A stretch of DNA of 64,000 nt from Nitrobacter sp039808345 (GCF_047824785.1 NZ_CP181167.1:3472001-3536000); one strand, 5' to 3'; shown: positions 1 to 9,301, numbered from the stretch's first letter. Notes: a model not told the origin generated them from the letters alone. Numbers and translations: made by a program.

Positions 1-422
1 GGCTTCAGCGCCACGACAAGCTGCGCCGTCGAACAATTCGGATTGGCGATGATGTTCTTCTTGGTGAAGCCGGCCACCGCATCGGCGTTGACCTCGGGCA
101 CGATCAACGGCACGTCGGGGTCCATCCGCCAGGTTGACGAGTTGTCGATCACCACCGCGCCGGCCGCGCCGATCTTCGGCGACCATTCCTTCGACACCGC
201 GCCGCCGGCCGACATCAGGCAAATGTCGGTATCGCTGAAATCGTGATTTTCCAGCGCTTTGACTTTCAGGGTTTTGTCGCCGTAGGAGACTTCGGTGCCG
301 ACGCTGCGGCGCGAGGCCAGCGCCACCACCTCATCCGCCGGAAATTTCCGCTCATCCAGTATGTTGAGCATTTCACGCCCGACATTGCCGGTCGCTCCGA
401 CCAGCGCGACTTTGTAACCCAT
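1..422 (-). CDS. asd: Aspartate-semialdehyde dehydrogenase (N-terminal 140 residues; runs off the window)
   Basis: Makes aspartate 4-semialdehyde from aspartyl phosphate with NADPH, the branch step to lysine, threonine and methionine. Read on the minus strand from the ATG at 422-420, the protein opens MGYKVALVGATGNVGREML, the NADP-binding glycine-rich loop of the family. NPNCST at residues 127-132 holds the catalytic cysteine (C130). The frame stays open to base 1, so only about 40% of a usual 340-residue enzyme is present. The cut is a window boundary, not a mutation. Identity is secure from these two motifs. Confidence 0.95.
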   Translation of the reverse strand, partial: MGYKVALVGATGNVGREMLNILDERKFPADEVVALASRRSVGTEVSYGDKTLKVKALENHDFSDTDICLMSAGGAVSKEWSPKIGAAGAVVIDNSSTWRMDPDVPLIVPEVNADAVAGFTKKNIIANPNCSTAQLVVALK

Positions 423-913
423 CGCTCGACTCTCCGAAGAAAACGCCTCCGTCCCGCTCACACACGAGAAAGGGAAGACGCTGCGCTTCTAAGCGAGAAA
501 CGCCATCAAGACAACGCCGGACGCCCCTGTTCCGGCGTGGCCCGTTCCACCGCCAGCCTGACACAACCCTTCCGGCCTGCACGGCTTCGCCGCCCGGACA
601 CGGTTCTCCCCGAGCGCGTCGCGGCGTCCACTCGCCATGCCTGGCATGCCTTGCGGGGAATGGGCGAGGGGTGACTGTACGCCGCGACGGTTCTAGATAC
701 TCATTGAAAACAGCCACTTAAGCGACGTCACCCAGGTGGCGGCCGATGTCGAGCGTCGGATTCTCAGAGCCCCACAGACGGGGGACCGCGCCGGGGTTCG
801 AGGCAACATTTCGTCGTCGTCGGCATTATTCTCGCAAGGTGTGGCCCGATTGGGCTTGTGGCGCGAACCAACTGGGCGGTAAAAAGGCAATCACTCGGAT
901 TTGTGAGGACGCG
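423..913. other. Intergenic stretch without a convincing gene
   Basis: This 490-base gap between the divergent asd and the exported protein at 914 must hold both promoters. Open frames in it on either strand give arginine-rich or low-complexity peptides typical of GC-rich non-coding frames, and none has a good ribosome site. No RNA or repeat family was recognised. Confidence 0.5.
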
Positions 914-1306
914 ATGACCTTGAAAATTTCCACCGCGACCGGCGCCCCTAGAATCATCGCGCTGTCGCTTGCGGCGGCCTTCATCGCGGTTGGCTTCAGC
1001 GCCTCGGACGCGAGCGCCAGGCAGCGCAAATACCTTGACCGCGACAGCGCCTATGGTCCGAGCGGACCCAACGTGTCCTACCAGTCCGGCCCGCGCACCC
1101 GCGTCTACATCTCCAAGCGCTCGTGGCTTGATGCAGGCACCGAAGTGTTGCCGGGCGAGCGCAAGTACACCGACTATGCCTTTCCGCCGTCCGTTGGTTA
1201 TCCCTCGTTCGCCCGCGAGAACCTGAACCGGCCGATCGACCGACAGCCGCTCAGCTCGCCAGCCGATCTCGGCGGCAGATCCCCGATCGGATTCCCGCTC
1301 TACTGA
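914..1306 (+). CDS. Small exported protein of unknown function (130 aa)
   Basis: Not recognised as a named family. A signal peptide (about residues 1-35, with hydrophobic run ALSLAAAFIAVGF, then SASDASA as a likely cleavage zone) is followed by a basic, Tyr/Ser/Pro-rich mature part of about 95 residues with no cysteines. The start at 914 is chosen over an upstream in-frame start at 746 because GAGGA lies 5 bases upstream (905-909) and the signal peptide begins directly after it. Expected in the periplasm. It is monocistronic, with convergent leuB downstream. Confidence 0.7.
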   Translation: MTLKISTATGAPRIIALSLAAAFIAVGFSASDASARQRKYLDRDSAYGPSGPNVSYQSGPRTRVYISKRSWLDAGTEVLPGERKYTDYAFPPSVGYPSFARENLNRPIDRQPLSSPADLGGRSPIGFPLY

Positions 1307-1429
1307 TCAGACTTTTTTACGGATCAGCTCTTCATACTGATCAGTTCCTCGCGAGCATCGGCCGGGTAAATCCGTCCGATCGCGACGGTTGCCGAAAATC
1401 CTGCCGCGAGCGTGACTCCGGCTCCGCGT

Positions 1430-2542
1430 TCAGGCGTGCAGCGCCTCAAGCTCCTTCACGATCGCCTCGCCCATCTGCGATGTGCTGACCACGGTGGAGC
1501 CCTCTGACTTCAGATCAGCCGTGCGCAGGCCTTTCGCCAGCACGGCGGCGATCGCGGCGTCGAGCGTGTCCGCCAGATCCCCCCTGTCGAAGGAATAACG
1601 CAGCGCCATCCCGAACGAGGCCAGCATCGCGATCGGGTTGGCGAGGCCTTGACCCGCGATATCGGGTGCGGAGCCATGCACCGGCTCATAAAGCGCCCGG
1701 CGCTTTTCGGTTTTCGGGTCGATGTCGCCGAGCGAGGCGGACGGCAACATGCCGAGCGAGCCGGTGAGCATCGCCGCGATGTCGCTTAGCATGTCGCCGA
1801 ACAGGTTGTCGGTGACGATCACGTCGAACTGCTTCGGCCAGCGCACAAGCTGCATGCCGCCGGAATCCGCAAGCTGGTGCTGCAGCGCGACGTCGTTGTA
1901 CTCGCGCTGATGCACCTGCGTCACGACCTCATGCCATAGCACGCCGGTCTTCATGACGTTGCGCTTTTCCATCGAGGTCAGCTTGTTGCGGCGCTTGCGC
2001 GCCAGATCGAAGGCAACGCGCGCGATGCGTTCGATTTCATAGGTATCGTAGACCTGCGTATCGACGGCGCGCTTCTGGCCGTTGCCGAGATCGGTAACGG
2101 TCTTCGGCTCGCCGAAATAGACGCCGCCGGTCAATTCGCGCACGATCATGATGTCGAGACCCTCGACCACCTCCGGCTTCAGGCTGGAGGATTCCGCGAG
2201 CGCCGGATAGCAGATCGCCGGGCGCAGGTTGGCGTAGAGCGCGAGATCCTTGCGCAGCCGCAACAGGCCCGCTTCCGGCCGCACCTCATAGGGCACCGCA
2301 TCCCACTTCGGCCCGCCGACCGCGCCGAACAGCACCGCATCGGCGGCCAGCGCCCTCGCCATGGTGGCGTCGGTAATGCTGACCTTGTCGGCATCATAGG
2401 ATGCACCACCCACCAATCCTTCTTCGGTCTCGAATTTGGCGATGCCCTGCGCGTCCAGCCAGCCGACCAGCCGCTTCACCTCCGCCATCACCTCGGGACC
2501 GATGCCGTCACCGGGCAGCAGAAGCAGCTTGTAGGTCGCCAT
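1430..2542 (-). CDS. leuB: 3-isopropylmalate dehydrogenase
   Basis: Oxidises and decarboxylates 3-isopropylmalate to 2-oxoisocaproate with NAD in leucine biosynthesis (cytoplasmic dimer). The 370 residues match the normal length. Visible landmarks are LLPGDGIGPEV near residue 8, the substrate-binding RELTGGVYFGEP around 135-146, and the signature DNLFGDMLSDIAAMLTGSLG at about 245-264 with its metal-binding aspartates. The gene stands alone; leuCD are not in this window. Very firm call. Confidence 0.97.
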   Translation of the reverse strand: MATYKLLLLPGDGIGPEVMAEVKRLVGWLDAQGIAKFETEEGLVGGASYDADKVSITDATMARALAADAVLFGAVGGPKWDAVPYEVRPEAGLLRLRKDLALYANLRPAICYPALAESSSLKPEVVEGLDIMIVRELTGGVYFGEPKTVTDLGNGQKRAVDTQVYDTYEIERIARVAFDLARKRRNKLTSMEKRNVMKTGVLWHEVVTQVHQREYNDVALQHQLADSGGMQLVRWPKQFDVIVTDNLFGDMLSDIAAMLTGSLGMLPSASLGDIDPKTEKRRALYEPVHGSAPDIAGQGLANPIAMLASFGMALRYSFDRGDLADTLDAAIAAVLAKGLRTADLKSEGSTVVSTSQMGEAIVKELEALHA

Positions 2543-2823
2543 GATACAGTCCTCGGAACGTCGTCATGACCCGGGAAAGCGAGCATGTGTTGCCCGCCCG
2601 CAAACGATGAAGGCAGGATGCCCGGCTCAAGGCCGATCATGACATTGCATGTTGCGCCGATTGCTAGGCCGGTGCGGCGCTGTTGGCAAGACTGCCATTG
2701 CGGCGGGCCGTTCCGCAGTCAGACGCCCTCACCATGCGCGCGCAACTTCGATATAGCGCCGCGGGCGGAGCCGTCGCGACCAAATGCTGGCGGCCGAGCG
2801 CGCAGTCGCGGTCCCTGACAGGT

Positions 2824-3333
2824 CTACTCGATGACGCCGCAGGCGATGCGGCCCCCGGCCTCACCGGTCGGATCGGTCTTGTAGTCGTCGGCCGCGGCGT
2901 GAATGACGACGGCCGTACCATCCGGCTTCAGCACCGAATTCGGCTTGTCCTTGTCCAGCGTGATGGCGGTACTGACGACATCAAGCGTCAATTCGCCGGA
3001 AGCGGGCACGGCGATGTTCGGCAGATCTCCGGCGTGAGAGCCATCGGCCGCCATCATGCCGTGCTTCCTGTTGTCCGGATTGAAGTGGCCTCCTGCCGAT
3101 TTGAAAGGCGGCTCGCACTTTCCGACCGCGTGAATGTGGAAGGCGTGCTCGCCGGGAGGAAGACCTTTCAGGGTGGCCTTGAGCAGAACGCCGGCATTGA
3201 CCTGAATCAGCTCAACCTTCCCGACCTCCGCGCCCTCGGCGTTTTTCAGCAGAGCCTTGGCCGAACTGGCGGAGGCCGCGGTCACGCTCAGGGCAAGGAG
3301 AGCCGTCGTCGCGAACAGGACACGAGCGATCAT
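2824..3333 (-). CDS. sodC: Periplasmic Cu/Zn superoxide dismutase
   Basis: Converts superoxide to peroxide and oxygen in the periplasm. The protein is 169 residues with a signal peptide of about 22. Metal ligands fit the family: HIH at 66-68, GGHF (H83), H91, H100 and VVIH (H145). Cys73 and Cys165 can form the conserved disulfide, and GEAGGRIACG is the C-terminal signature. The start at 3333 is preferred to an in-frame ATG at 3357 because GGAGG (3344-3340) sits 6 bases upstream of it. It is divergent from the acyl-CoA synthetase gene, with about 110 bases between. Confidence 0.93.
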   Translation of the reverse strand: MIARVLFATTALLALSVTAASASSAKALLKNAEGAEVGKVELIQVNAGVLLKATLKGLPPGEHAFHIHAVGKCEPPFKSAGGHFNPDNRKHGMMAADGSHAGDLPNIAVPASGELTLDVVSTAITLDKDKPNSVLKPDGTAVVIHAAADDYKTDPTGEAGGRIACGVIE

Positions 3334-3445
3334 GGTAAACCTCCGCTGCGGAATCATGGCTTGGGAAAGAGGGCGTCGTTGTAGCTCTTATAGCAGCAGC
3401 CTCTCCCAGCGGCCAGTCACATCATCGCCCGCTGAAGGAACCGTC

Positions 3446-4999
3446 ATGAACGCCAACCTGTTTTTACGCCTGTTCGACGATCTCGACGATGCAACCCTGC
3501 TCGCGATCGAAACACCGGACGGGCGGCGCATCACCTATGGCGATCTGATCGCGTTCTCCGGACGGCTGGCCAACGTCCTGGTGGCGCGCGGCGTCAGGCC
3601 GGGCGATCGCGTGGCGGTCCAGGCCGAAAAGTCGGTGCCGAATCTCGCGCTCTATCTCGCGACGCTGCGCGCCGGCGCGGTCTATCTGCCGCTCAACGAC
3701 GCCTATACGCTCAACGAACTCGACTACTTTATTACCGACGCCGAGCCGTCGCTGGTCGTCTGCGACCCCTCGAAGGCGGAGGGCATCCAGGCAATCGCAT
3801 CGAAGGTGAAGGCCAGGGTCGAGACGCTCGACGCCGGAGGCAAGGGATCGCTGACCGCAGCCGCCACGGCCGCAAAGCCTGATTTCATCACGATTGCGCG
3901 CGCGGGCGACGATCTTGCAGCGATCCTCTACACGTCGGGCACGACCGGGCGATCCAAGGGCGCGATGCTGACGCACGACAACCTGACATCGAACGCCATG
4001 AGCCTGGTCGATGCCTGGCGCTTCACCGAAAAGGATGTGCTGATCCACGCGCTGCCGATCTATCACACTCACGGATTGTTCGTAGCGAGCAATGTCACGC
4101 TGCTTGCACGCGCCGCGATGATTTTTCTTCCGCGGTTTGATCCGGACGTTGTCATCAGCGTGATGGAGCGCGCCTCCGTGCTGATGGGCGTGCCGACCTT
4201 CTACACGCGCCTTCTGCAACATCCGGCGCTGACGAAGGAGTCGACCGGGCCCATGCGGCTGTTCATCTCCGGCTCCGCTCCGCTGCTCGCCGATACTCAC
4301 CGCGAGTGGTCGGCGCGCACAGGTCATGCCGTGCTCGAACGCTACGGCATGACGGAGACCGGCATGAACACGTCAAATCCTTATGACGGCGATCGCGTTC
4401 CCGGCGCGGTCGGCCCCGCGTTGCGCGGGGTCTCGGTCCGCGTCACCAATCGCGAGACCGGAAAGGAGCTGCCGCGCGAGAGCGTCGGCATGATCGAGGT
4501 CAAGGGTCCGAACGTGTTCAAGGGCTACTGGCGGATGCCCGAAAAGACCAGGACCGAATTCCGCGACGACGGCTTCTTCATAACGGGCGATATCGGCAGG
4601 ATCGATCAGCGGGATTACCTGCACATTCTCGGCCGCGGCACGGACCTTGTGATAACGGGAGGCCTCAATGTCTATCCGAAGGAGATCGAAAGCGAAATCG
4701 ATGCACTGGCGGGCGTGGCCGAGAGCGCCGTCATCGGCGTGCCTCATCCGGATTTCGGCGAGGGCGTGACGGCGGTCGTGGTCCGCGGCGCGAATCAAGG
4801 CCTCACCGAAGAACAAATACTGAAAGCGCTGGATGGGCGGCTGGCGAAATTCAAGATACCGAAGCGCGTCATCTTTGTCGACGAACTGCCTCGTACCGCC
4901 ATGGGCAAGGTGCAGAAGAATATCTTGCGCCAGACCTATGCCGGCCTCTACGGGAACGGCTCCAGCGATTTCGAGCGCAGCGGACACCGGTTCGCGTGA
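3446..4999 (+). CDS. matB: Malonyl-CoA / methylmalonyl-CoA synthetase (MatB type)
   Basis: An ANL-superfamily ligase that joins malonate (or methylmalonate) to CoA using ATP. The P-loop LYTSGTTGRSKGAM lies at about 161-174, the A5 motif ERYGMTETGM near 300, GRGTDLVITGGLNVYPKE is the hinge region, and the C-terminal lysine is in RTAMGKVQKN. NPYDGDRVPGAVG after A5 is characteristic of MatB. The 517-residue length fits. The start at 3446 (MNANLFLRLFDD) follows GAAGGA at 3434-3439; longer upstream frames lack coherent sequence. The last dozen residues (about FERSGHRFA) are read from a dispersed repeat. No malonate decarboxylase or transporter gene is adjacent. Confidence 0.9.
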   Translation: MNANLFLRLFDDLDDATLLAIETPDGRRITYGDLIAFSGRLANVLVARGVRPGDRVAVQAEKSVPNLALYLATLRAGAVYLPLNDAYTLNELDYFITDAEPSLVVCDPSKAEGIQAIASKVKARVETLDAGGKGSLTAAATAAKPDFITIARAGDDLAAILYTSGTTGRSKGAMLTHDNLTSNAMSLVDAWRFTEKDVLIHALPIYHTHGLFVASNVTLLARAAMIFLPRFDPDVVISVMERASVLMGVPTFYTRLLQHPALTKESTGPMRLFISGSAPLLADTHREWSARTGHAVLERYGMTETGMNTSNPYDGDRVPGAVGPALRGVSVRVTNRETGKELPRESVGMIEVKGPNVFKGYWRMPEKTRTEFRDDGFFITGDIGRIDQRDYLHILGRGTDLVITGGLNVYPKEIESEIDALAGVAESAVIGVPHPDFGEGVTAVVVRGANQGLTEEQILKALDGRLAKFKIPKRVIFVDELPRTAMGKVQKNILRQTYAGLYGNGSSDFERSGHRFA

Positions 5000-5063
5000 A
5001 GAAAACGCGACAAAACAAAATCATAGAGCCCGCTTCTGATTCCATCAGAAGCGGAAAGGCTCC
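4969..5063 (+). repeat. Dispersed palindromic repeat, family A
   Basis: Contains GGACACCGGTTCGCGTGAAG, AAAACGCGACAAAACAAAAT and a small hairpin of CGCTTCTGAT and ATCAGAAGCG. It is nearly identical to 45554-45657. Related, mostly inverted copies lie at 7913-8018, 18787-18917, 22473-22566 and 63882-64000. The first 31 bases overlap the 3' end of the upstream gene and include its stop codon. Confidence 0.8.
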
Positions 5064-5266
5064 AGGCTCTCGCGAGTCGGATGTCCGCGGCGGCTTCCGG
5101 CCGCATGATGTTAAGAAACCGTGAAGGCGGTGTTTTCAGCGCCTGTTCGTCAACAGCGATATTGAGCGTTGCACAGGCTGGCTCAACTTCATAAGTATAT
5201 GAACAGAAATGCTTGTCGCGGATCCCCAAACAGGGCTTGCGTCGCGTGCCCGCAACCAGCGAAGCC

Positions 5267-5671
5267 ATGATGACCGTCAGGATCGAACGACCGCTTTCGC
5301 CGCACCTGCAGATTTACCGCTGGACCCTGACGATGACGCTGTCCATCGTCCATCGCGCGACCGGCGTGGCGCTCTATTTCGGAACCCTGTTGCTGGTGTG
5401 GTGGCTGATGGCCGTGTCATCCGGGCCGGGCGCGTACGCCGCGGTCCAGTCTTTCACGTCGAGCTGGGCCGGACGGCTGATCGCGTTCGGGTATACGTGG
5501 GCGCTGATGCATCACATGCTCGGCGGCGTTCGCCACCTCGTCTGGGATCTCGGCTACGGATTCAAGCCGACCGAGCGTGAGTGGCTGACGCGGGCAACGC
5601 TGATCGGCGGCATTCTGCTCACGGTGCTGCTCTGGATCGCCGCCTATGCGATCGGAGGCGGAGGACGATGA
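5267..5671 (+). CDS. sdhC: Succinate dehydrogenase cytochrome b556 subunit
   Basis: Membrane anchor of complex II, binding haem b and quinone. Signature RPLSPHLQIYRWTLTMTLSI and SIVHRATG at the N-terminus, three hydrophobic helices (about 24-52, 68-92, 108-130), and histidines at 82-83 and 90 (ALMHHMLGGVRHLVWD), one of which should ligate haem. I place the start at 5267 (MMTVRIERPL); a TTG at 5213 in the same frame would add 18 residues, and neither has a strong ribosome site. The stop overlaps the start of sdhD (ATGA), so the two are translationally coupled. Confidence 0.93.
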   Translation: MMTVRIERPLSPHLQIYRWTLTMTLSIVHRATGVALYFGTLLLVWWLMAVSSGPGAYAAVQSFTSSWAGRLIAFGYTWALMHHMLGGVRHLVWDLGYGFKPTEREWLTRATLIGGILLTVLLWIAAYAIGGGGR

Positions 5672-6075
5672 CAGCAACGCCGCCATCCGGCGCGAAGTCC
5701 ATGCGGACCCCGCTGGGGCGGGTTCGCAACCATGGCTCGGCCCATTCCGGCACAACGGATTTCTGGCGCCAGAGACTCACCTCGGTCGCCATGATCCTGC
5801 TCATCGTACCGATGGTCGTGGTGATGATGATCCTGCTTGGCCGCAACCAGGCGGGCGCGGCACAGATTCTTGGCTCGCCGCCGATCGCCATCATCATGCT
5901 GCTGTTCGTGGTCGCCAGCATCTGGCATATGAAGATCGGGATGCAAGTGATCATCGAGGACTACGTGCACGACGGAAAGCTGAAACTGGCGTCGATCATG
6001 GCGAATAACTTTTTCTCCGTAACCCTGGCGCTGACCGCCGCTTATGCCATCTTCAAATTGTCATCCGGAGTTTAG
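5668..6075 (+). CDS. sdhD: Succinate dehydrogenase membrane anchor subunit
   Basis: Second membrane anchor of complex II. It has 135 residues with three hydrophobic segments. RVRNHGSAHSGTTDFWRQRL is the typical amphipathic start and WHMKIGMQVIIEDYVHDGK the conserved loop with the haem-side histidine. GGAGGCGGAGG lies just upstream of the ATG. It overlaps sdhC by 4 bases and ends 3 bases before sdhA. Confidence 0.93.
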   Translation: MTATPPSGAKSMRTPLGRVRNHGSAHSGTTDFWRQRLTSVAMILLIVPMVVVMMILLGRNQAGAAQILGSPPIAIIMLLFVVASIWHMKIGMQVIIEDYVHDGKLKLASIMANNFFSVTLALTAAYAIFKLSSGV

Positions 6076-6078
6076 TTC

Positions 6079-7902
6079 ATGGCCGGAAACGGCAACGCGG
6101 CGGCGGCCGTCAACGGCACGGCCTATCCCATCGAAGACCATACCTATGACGTCGTCGTCGTCGGCGCCGGCGGAGCCGGACTGCGGGCCGTCGTGGGTTG
6201 CGGCCAGGCCGGCCTGCGCACCGCCTGCATCACCAAGGTTTTTCCCACCCGCTCACACACCGTGGCGGCGCAGGGCGGCATTTCCGCTTCGCTCGGCAAC
6301 ATGCACAAGGATGACTGGCGCTGGCATATGTACGATACCGTCAAGGGATCGGACTGGCTCGGCGATCAGGATTGCATCGAATACATGGTGCGTAACGCAC
6401 CGGAGGCGGTCTACGAACTCGAACACTGGGGCGTTCCGTTCTCCCGCACCGAAGACGGCAGGATCTACCAGCGCCCTTTCGGCGGCATGACGATCGATTA
6501 CGGCAAGAGCCAGGCCCAGCGCACCTGCGCCGCCGCCGACCGTACCGGTCACGCCATGCTGCACACGATGTACGGCCAGGCGCTGCGCCGCGCCGCTGAA
6601 TTCTTCATCGAGTTCTTCGCCATCGACCTGATCATGGACGATCAGGGCGCCTGCCGCGGCGTGATCGCGCTGAAGCTCGACGACGGCACGCTGCACCGCT
6701 TCCGCGCCCAGACCACCATTCTCGCAACCGGCGGCTATGGGCGCGTCTATGCCTCCTGCACCTCGGCGCATATCTGCACCGGAGACGGCGGCGGCATGGC
6801 GCTGCGCGCCGGTCTGCCGTTACAGGACATGGAGTTCGTCCAGTTCCACCCGACCGGCATCTATGGTTCGGGCTGCCTCGTCACCGAAGGCGCGCGCGGT
6901 GAAGGCGGCTACCTGGTCAACGCCGAGGGCGAGCGCTTCATGGAGCGCTACGCGCCATCCGCCAAGGACCTCGCCTCGCGCGACGTCGTCTCGCGCGCGA
7001 TGACGATCGAAATCCGCGAAGGCCGCGGCGTCGGCAAGAAGAAAGACCACATCTTCCTGCACCTCGACCATCTCGACCCCAAAGTGCTGCACGAACGGCT
7101 GCCGGGCATTTCGGAAACGGTGAAGATATTCGCCGGCGTCGACGTCACCCGCGAACCGATTCCGATCCTGCCGACAGCGCACTACAACATGGGCGGCATC
7201 CCCACCAATTTCCACGGCGAGGTGGTCACCAGGAAGGACGGCAACGACAACGCGGTCGTGCCGGGCCTGATGGCGGTCGGCGAAGCCGCCTGCGTCTCCG
7301 TGCACGGCGCCAACCGCCTTGGCTCCAACTCGCTGATCGATCTCGTGGTGTTCGGCCGCGCCGCCGCCCGGCGCTGCGCCGAAACGCTCACCGCCAATGC
7401 CGAGCAGCCTGATCTTCCCGCGAACTCCAGCGACATGGCGCTCGGGCGTCTCGACAGGTTCCGTTATGCTTCAGGCGGCACGCCGACCGCCAGGATGCGC
7501 GAAAACATGCAACGCGTGATGCAGGCCGACTGCGCCGTCTTCCGCACGCAGGATACCCTGGCTGAAGGCCAGAAACTGATTCACCAGGTCCACGAAGGAA
7601 TTTCCGACATCGCCGTGTTCGATCGCTCGCTGGTATGGAACACGGACCTGATGGAGACGATGGAATATGACAATCTCATCTCCCAGGCGGTGGTGACGAT
7701 GGATTGCGCCGCCAACCGCACCGAGAGCCGCGGCGCCCATGCGCGCGAGGACTACCCCCAACGCGACGACCAGAACTGGATGAAACACACGCTGGCGCGG
7801 CTCAGCGATCGCGGCGTCACCGCGATCGACTACCGTCCGGTACACGATTACACGATGACAAACGACGTTCAGTCCATCCCGCCGAAGGCGCGGGTGTATT
7901 GA
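6079..7902 (+). CDS. sdhA: Succinate dehydrogenase flavoprotein subunit
   Basis: Catalytic subunit of complex II, oxidising succinate to fumarate on the cytoplasmic face of the inner membrane. The dinucleotide fold is VVVGAGGAGLRAVVGCGQAG (27-46). H60 in RSHTVAAQGGIS is the covalent FAD attachment site. HPTGIYGSGCLVTEGARGEG holds substrate-binding and proton-relay residues, and TAHYNMGGIPTN and HGANRLGSNSLIDLVVFGR are conserved. The 607 residues are full length. It is the third gene of sdhCDA; sdhB follows only after a 210-base gap filled by a repeat. Confidence 0.97.
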   Translation: MAGNGNAAAAVNGTAYPIEDHTYDVVVVGAGGAGLRAVVGCGQAGLRTACITKVFPTRSHTVAAQGGISASLGNMHKDDWRWHMYDTVKGSDWLGDQDCIEYMVRNAPEAVYELEHWGVPFSRTEDGRIYQRPFGGMTIDYGKSQAQRTCAAADRTGHAMLHTMYGQALRRAAEFFIEFFAIDLIMDDQGACRGVIALKLDDGTLHRFRAQTTILATGGYGRVYASCTSAHICTGDGGGMALRAGLPLQDMEFVQFHPTGIYGSGCLVTEGARGEGGYLVNAEGERFMERYAPSAKDLASRDVVSRAMTIEIREGRGVGKKKDHIFLHLDHLDPKVLHERLPGISETVKIFAGVDVTREPIPILPTAHYNMGGIPTNFHGEVVTRKDGNDNAVVPGLMAVGEAACVSVHGANRLGSNSLIDLVVFGRAAARRCAETLTANAEQPDLPANSSDMALGRLDRFRYASGGTPTARMRENMQRVMQADCAVFRTQDTLAEGQKLIHQVHEGISDIAVFDRSLVWNTDLMETMEYDNLISQAVVTMDCAANRTESRGAHAREDYPQRDDQNWMKHTLARLSDRGVTAIDYRPVHDYTMTNDVQSIPPKARVY

Positions 7903-7912
7903 TTCGAAACAA

Positions 7913-8018
7913 GAGCGTTCATCGCTTCCGACAGTATCAGAAGCGAGGCTCTCAGATCTTGATTTGACGCGTTTTCTCCGCGCGAACCGGTATCCGCTTT
8001 GCTCGAAAACGCTATAGT
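7913..8018 (-). repeat. Dispersed repeat, family A, inside the sdh locus
   Basis: Inverted relative to the copy at 4969. It has a CGCTTC/GAAGCG hairpin (7923-7949), then GACGCGTTTTCT, GCGAACCGGTATCCGC and GCTCGAAAACGC. It fills most of the gap between sdhA and sdhB. Confidence 0.75.
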
Positions 8019-8112
8019 AACGTCATGCGCGGCCATGATCCGCGCATCCTTCGCGAGCAGATGGATTGCCGGATGAGGCCTACAATGACGGACAGACAGC
8101 AAGGACGCACCG

Positions 8113-8895
8113 ATGGTTAAGTTCGCGCTTCCGAGAAAGTCAAAGGTTACCGAGGGCAAAAACTGGCCGAAGCCGGAAAGCGCGAGCGAGACCCGCGAAT
8201 TCAAGGTCTATCGCTGGAATCCCGACGACGACGAGAATCCAAGGGTCGATACCTTCCATGTCGATCTCAACGAGTGCGGCCCGAGGGTGCTCGATGGCCT
8301 GATCTGGATCAAGGATCATATCGACCCGACGCTGACCTTCCGCCGCTCCTGCCGCGAGGGTGTATGCGGCTCCTGCGCCATGAACATCAACGGCCAGAAT
8401 ACGCTGGCCTGCACCAAGTCGCTGCACGACATTTCCGGCGACGCGGTGAAGGTCAATCCGCTACCGCACCAGCCGGTCGTGAAGGACCTCGTTCCCGACC
8501 TGACAAACTTCTATGCGCAGTATGCCTCGATCGAGCCGTGGCTGAAGACCACGACGCATACCCCGCAGAAGGAATGGCGGCAGAGCCGCGAGGATCGCGA
8601 AAAGCTCGACGGCCTCTACGAATGCATCCTGTGCGCCTGCTGCTCGACGGCATGCCCGAGCTACTGGTGGAACAGCGATCGCTTCCTCGGCCCCGCCGCC
8701 CTGCTGCAAGCGGCGCGCTGGGTCACCGACTCACGCGACGAGGCCGCCGGCGAGCGTCTTGACTATCTTGAGGATCCGTTCCGGCTCTATCGCTGCCACA
8801 CCATCCTCAATTGCACCAAGGCTTGTCCGAAGAGTTTGAATCCGGCGGAAGCCATCGCCACGCTGAAGCTGAAGCTGGTCGAGCGTCAGGTCTGA
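8113..8895 (+). CDS. sdhB: Succinate dehydrogenase iron-sulfur subunit
   Basis: Passes electrons from FAD to quinone through three clusters. CREGVCGSCAMNING binds the 2Fe-2S cluster. CILCACCSTACP and CHTILNCTKACPKSLNP bind the 4Fe-4S and 3Fe-4S clusters. The 260-residue length is normal. The start at 8113 gives MVKFALPRKSKVTEGKNWP, the usual alphaproteobacterial N-terminus. It is separated from sdhA by a repeat, so it may have its own promoter or be read through. Confidence 0.97.
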   Translation: MVKFALPRKSKVTEGKNWPKPESASETREFKVYRWNPDDDENPRVDTFHVDLNECGPRVLDGLIWIKDHIDPTLTFRRSCREGVCGSCAMNINGQNTLACTKSLHDISGDAVKVNPLPHQPVVKDLVPDLTNFYAQYASIEPWLKTTTHTPQKEWRQSREDREKLDGLYECILCACCSTACPSYWWNSDRFLGPAALLQAARWVTDSRDEAAGERLDYLEDPFRLYRCHTILNCTKACPKSLNPAEAIATLKLKLVERQV

Positions 8896-8914
8896 TCTGC
8901 CGAGCAATGACGAT

Positions 8915-8973
8915 CAGAGCATCGGCCCCGAAAGTGGGAACCGGTTTCGGGATAAATCCGATGCTCAATCAAT
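8915..8973. repeat. Dispersed palindrome, family B
   Basis: Inverted repeat with ends GAGCATCGG and CCGATGCTC around a GGAACCGGTTTCGGG core. Related to 15996-16048 and 51637-51690. Confidence 0.75.
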
Positions 8974-9016
8974 TAACTGGAGCGGCGGCGCTGGTTCCAT
9001 TTGACCGGCCGCCGCT

Positions 9017-9137
9017 CTAGAGCGGGATGAGGAAAAGTGTGTAGCGGTTTTCCGCCCGCATCCCGCTCTAAAATATTGAAATCGATCACGTTCATGATTT
9101 TGGATCGATCCGATCCAAAATCATCGTGATCTAGCGA
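9017..9137. repeat. Dispersed repeat, family C (double hairpin)
   Basis: Two consecutive palindromes. The first pairs TAGAGCGGGATG with CATCCCGCTCTA across a GGAAAAGTGTG...GGTTTTCC segment. The second pairs GATCACG..ATGATTTTGGATCG with CGATCCAAAATCAT..CGTGATC, centred near 9109. It lies between sdhB and the next gene and has no coding content. Only one copy is in the window. Confidence 0.75.
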
Positions 9138-9301
9138 CTGACGCGACGCTGCTGCGCGCGCAGTGCCGGCGCTGATGTCGGCAGCCGAAGGCGTTTCGTC
9201 ATCGTCCCGGACAGCAGCCTTCCGGAACATCACAGCGCCGCAGCCGTTATAGCGTTTCGAACGAAGCGGATGACCTGCTCGCGTCCGAATGGAGAGACCT
9301 G

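Noticed and set aside
243..717. Overlapping open frames on both strands upstream of asd
   Set aside because: Arginine-rich, no ribosome site, and partly antisense to the true asd gene; typical frames of GC-rich DNA.
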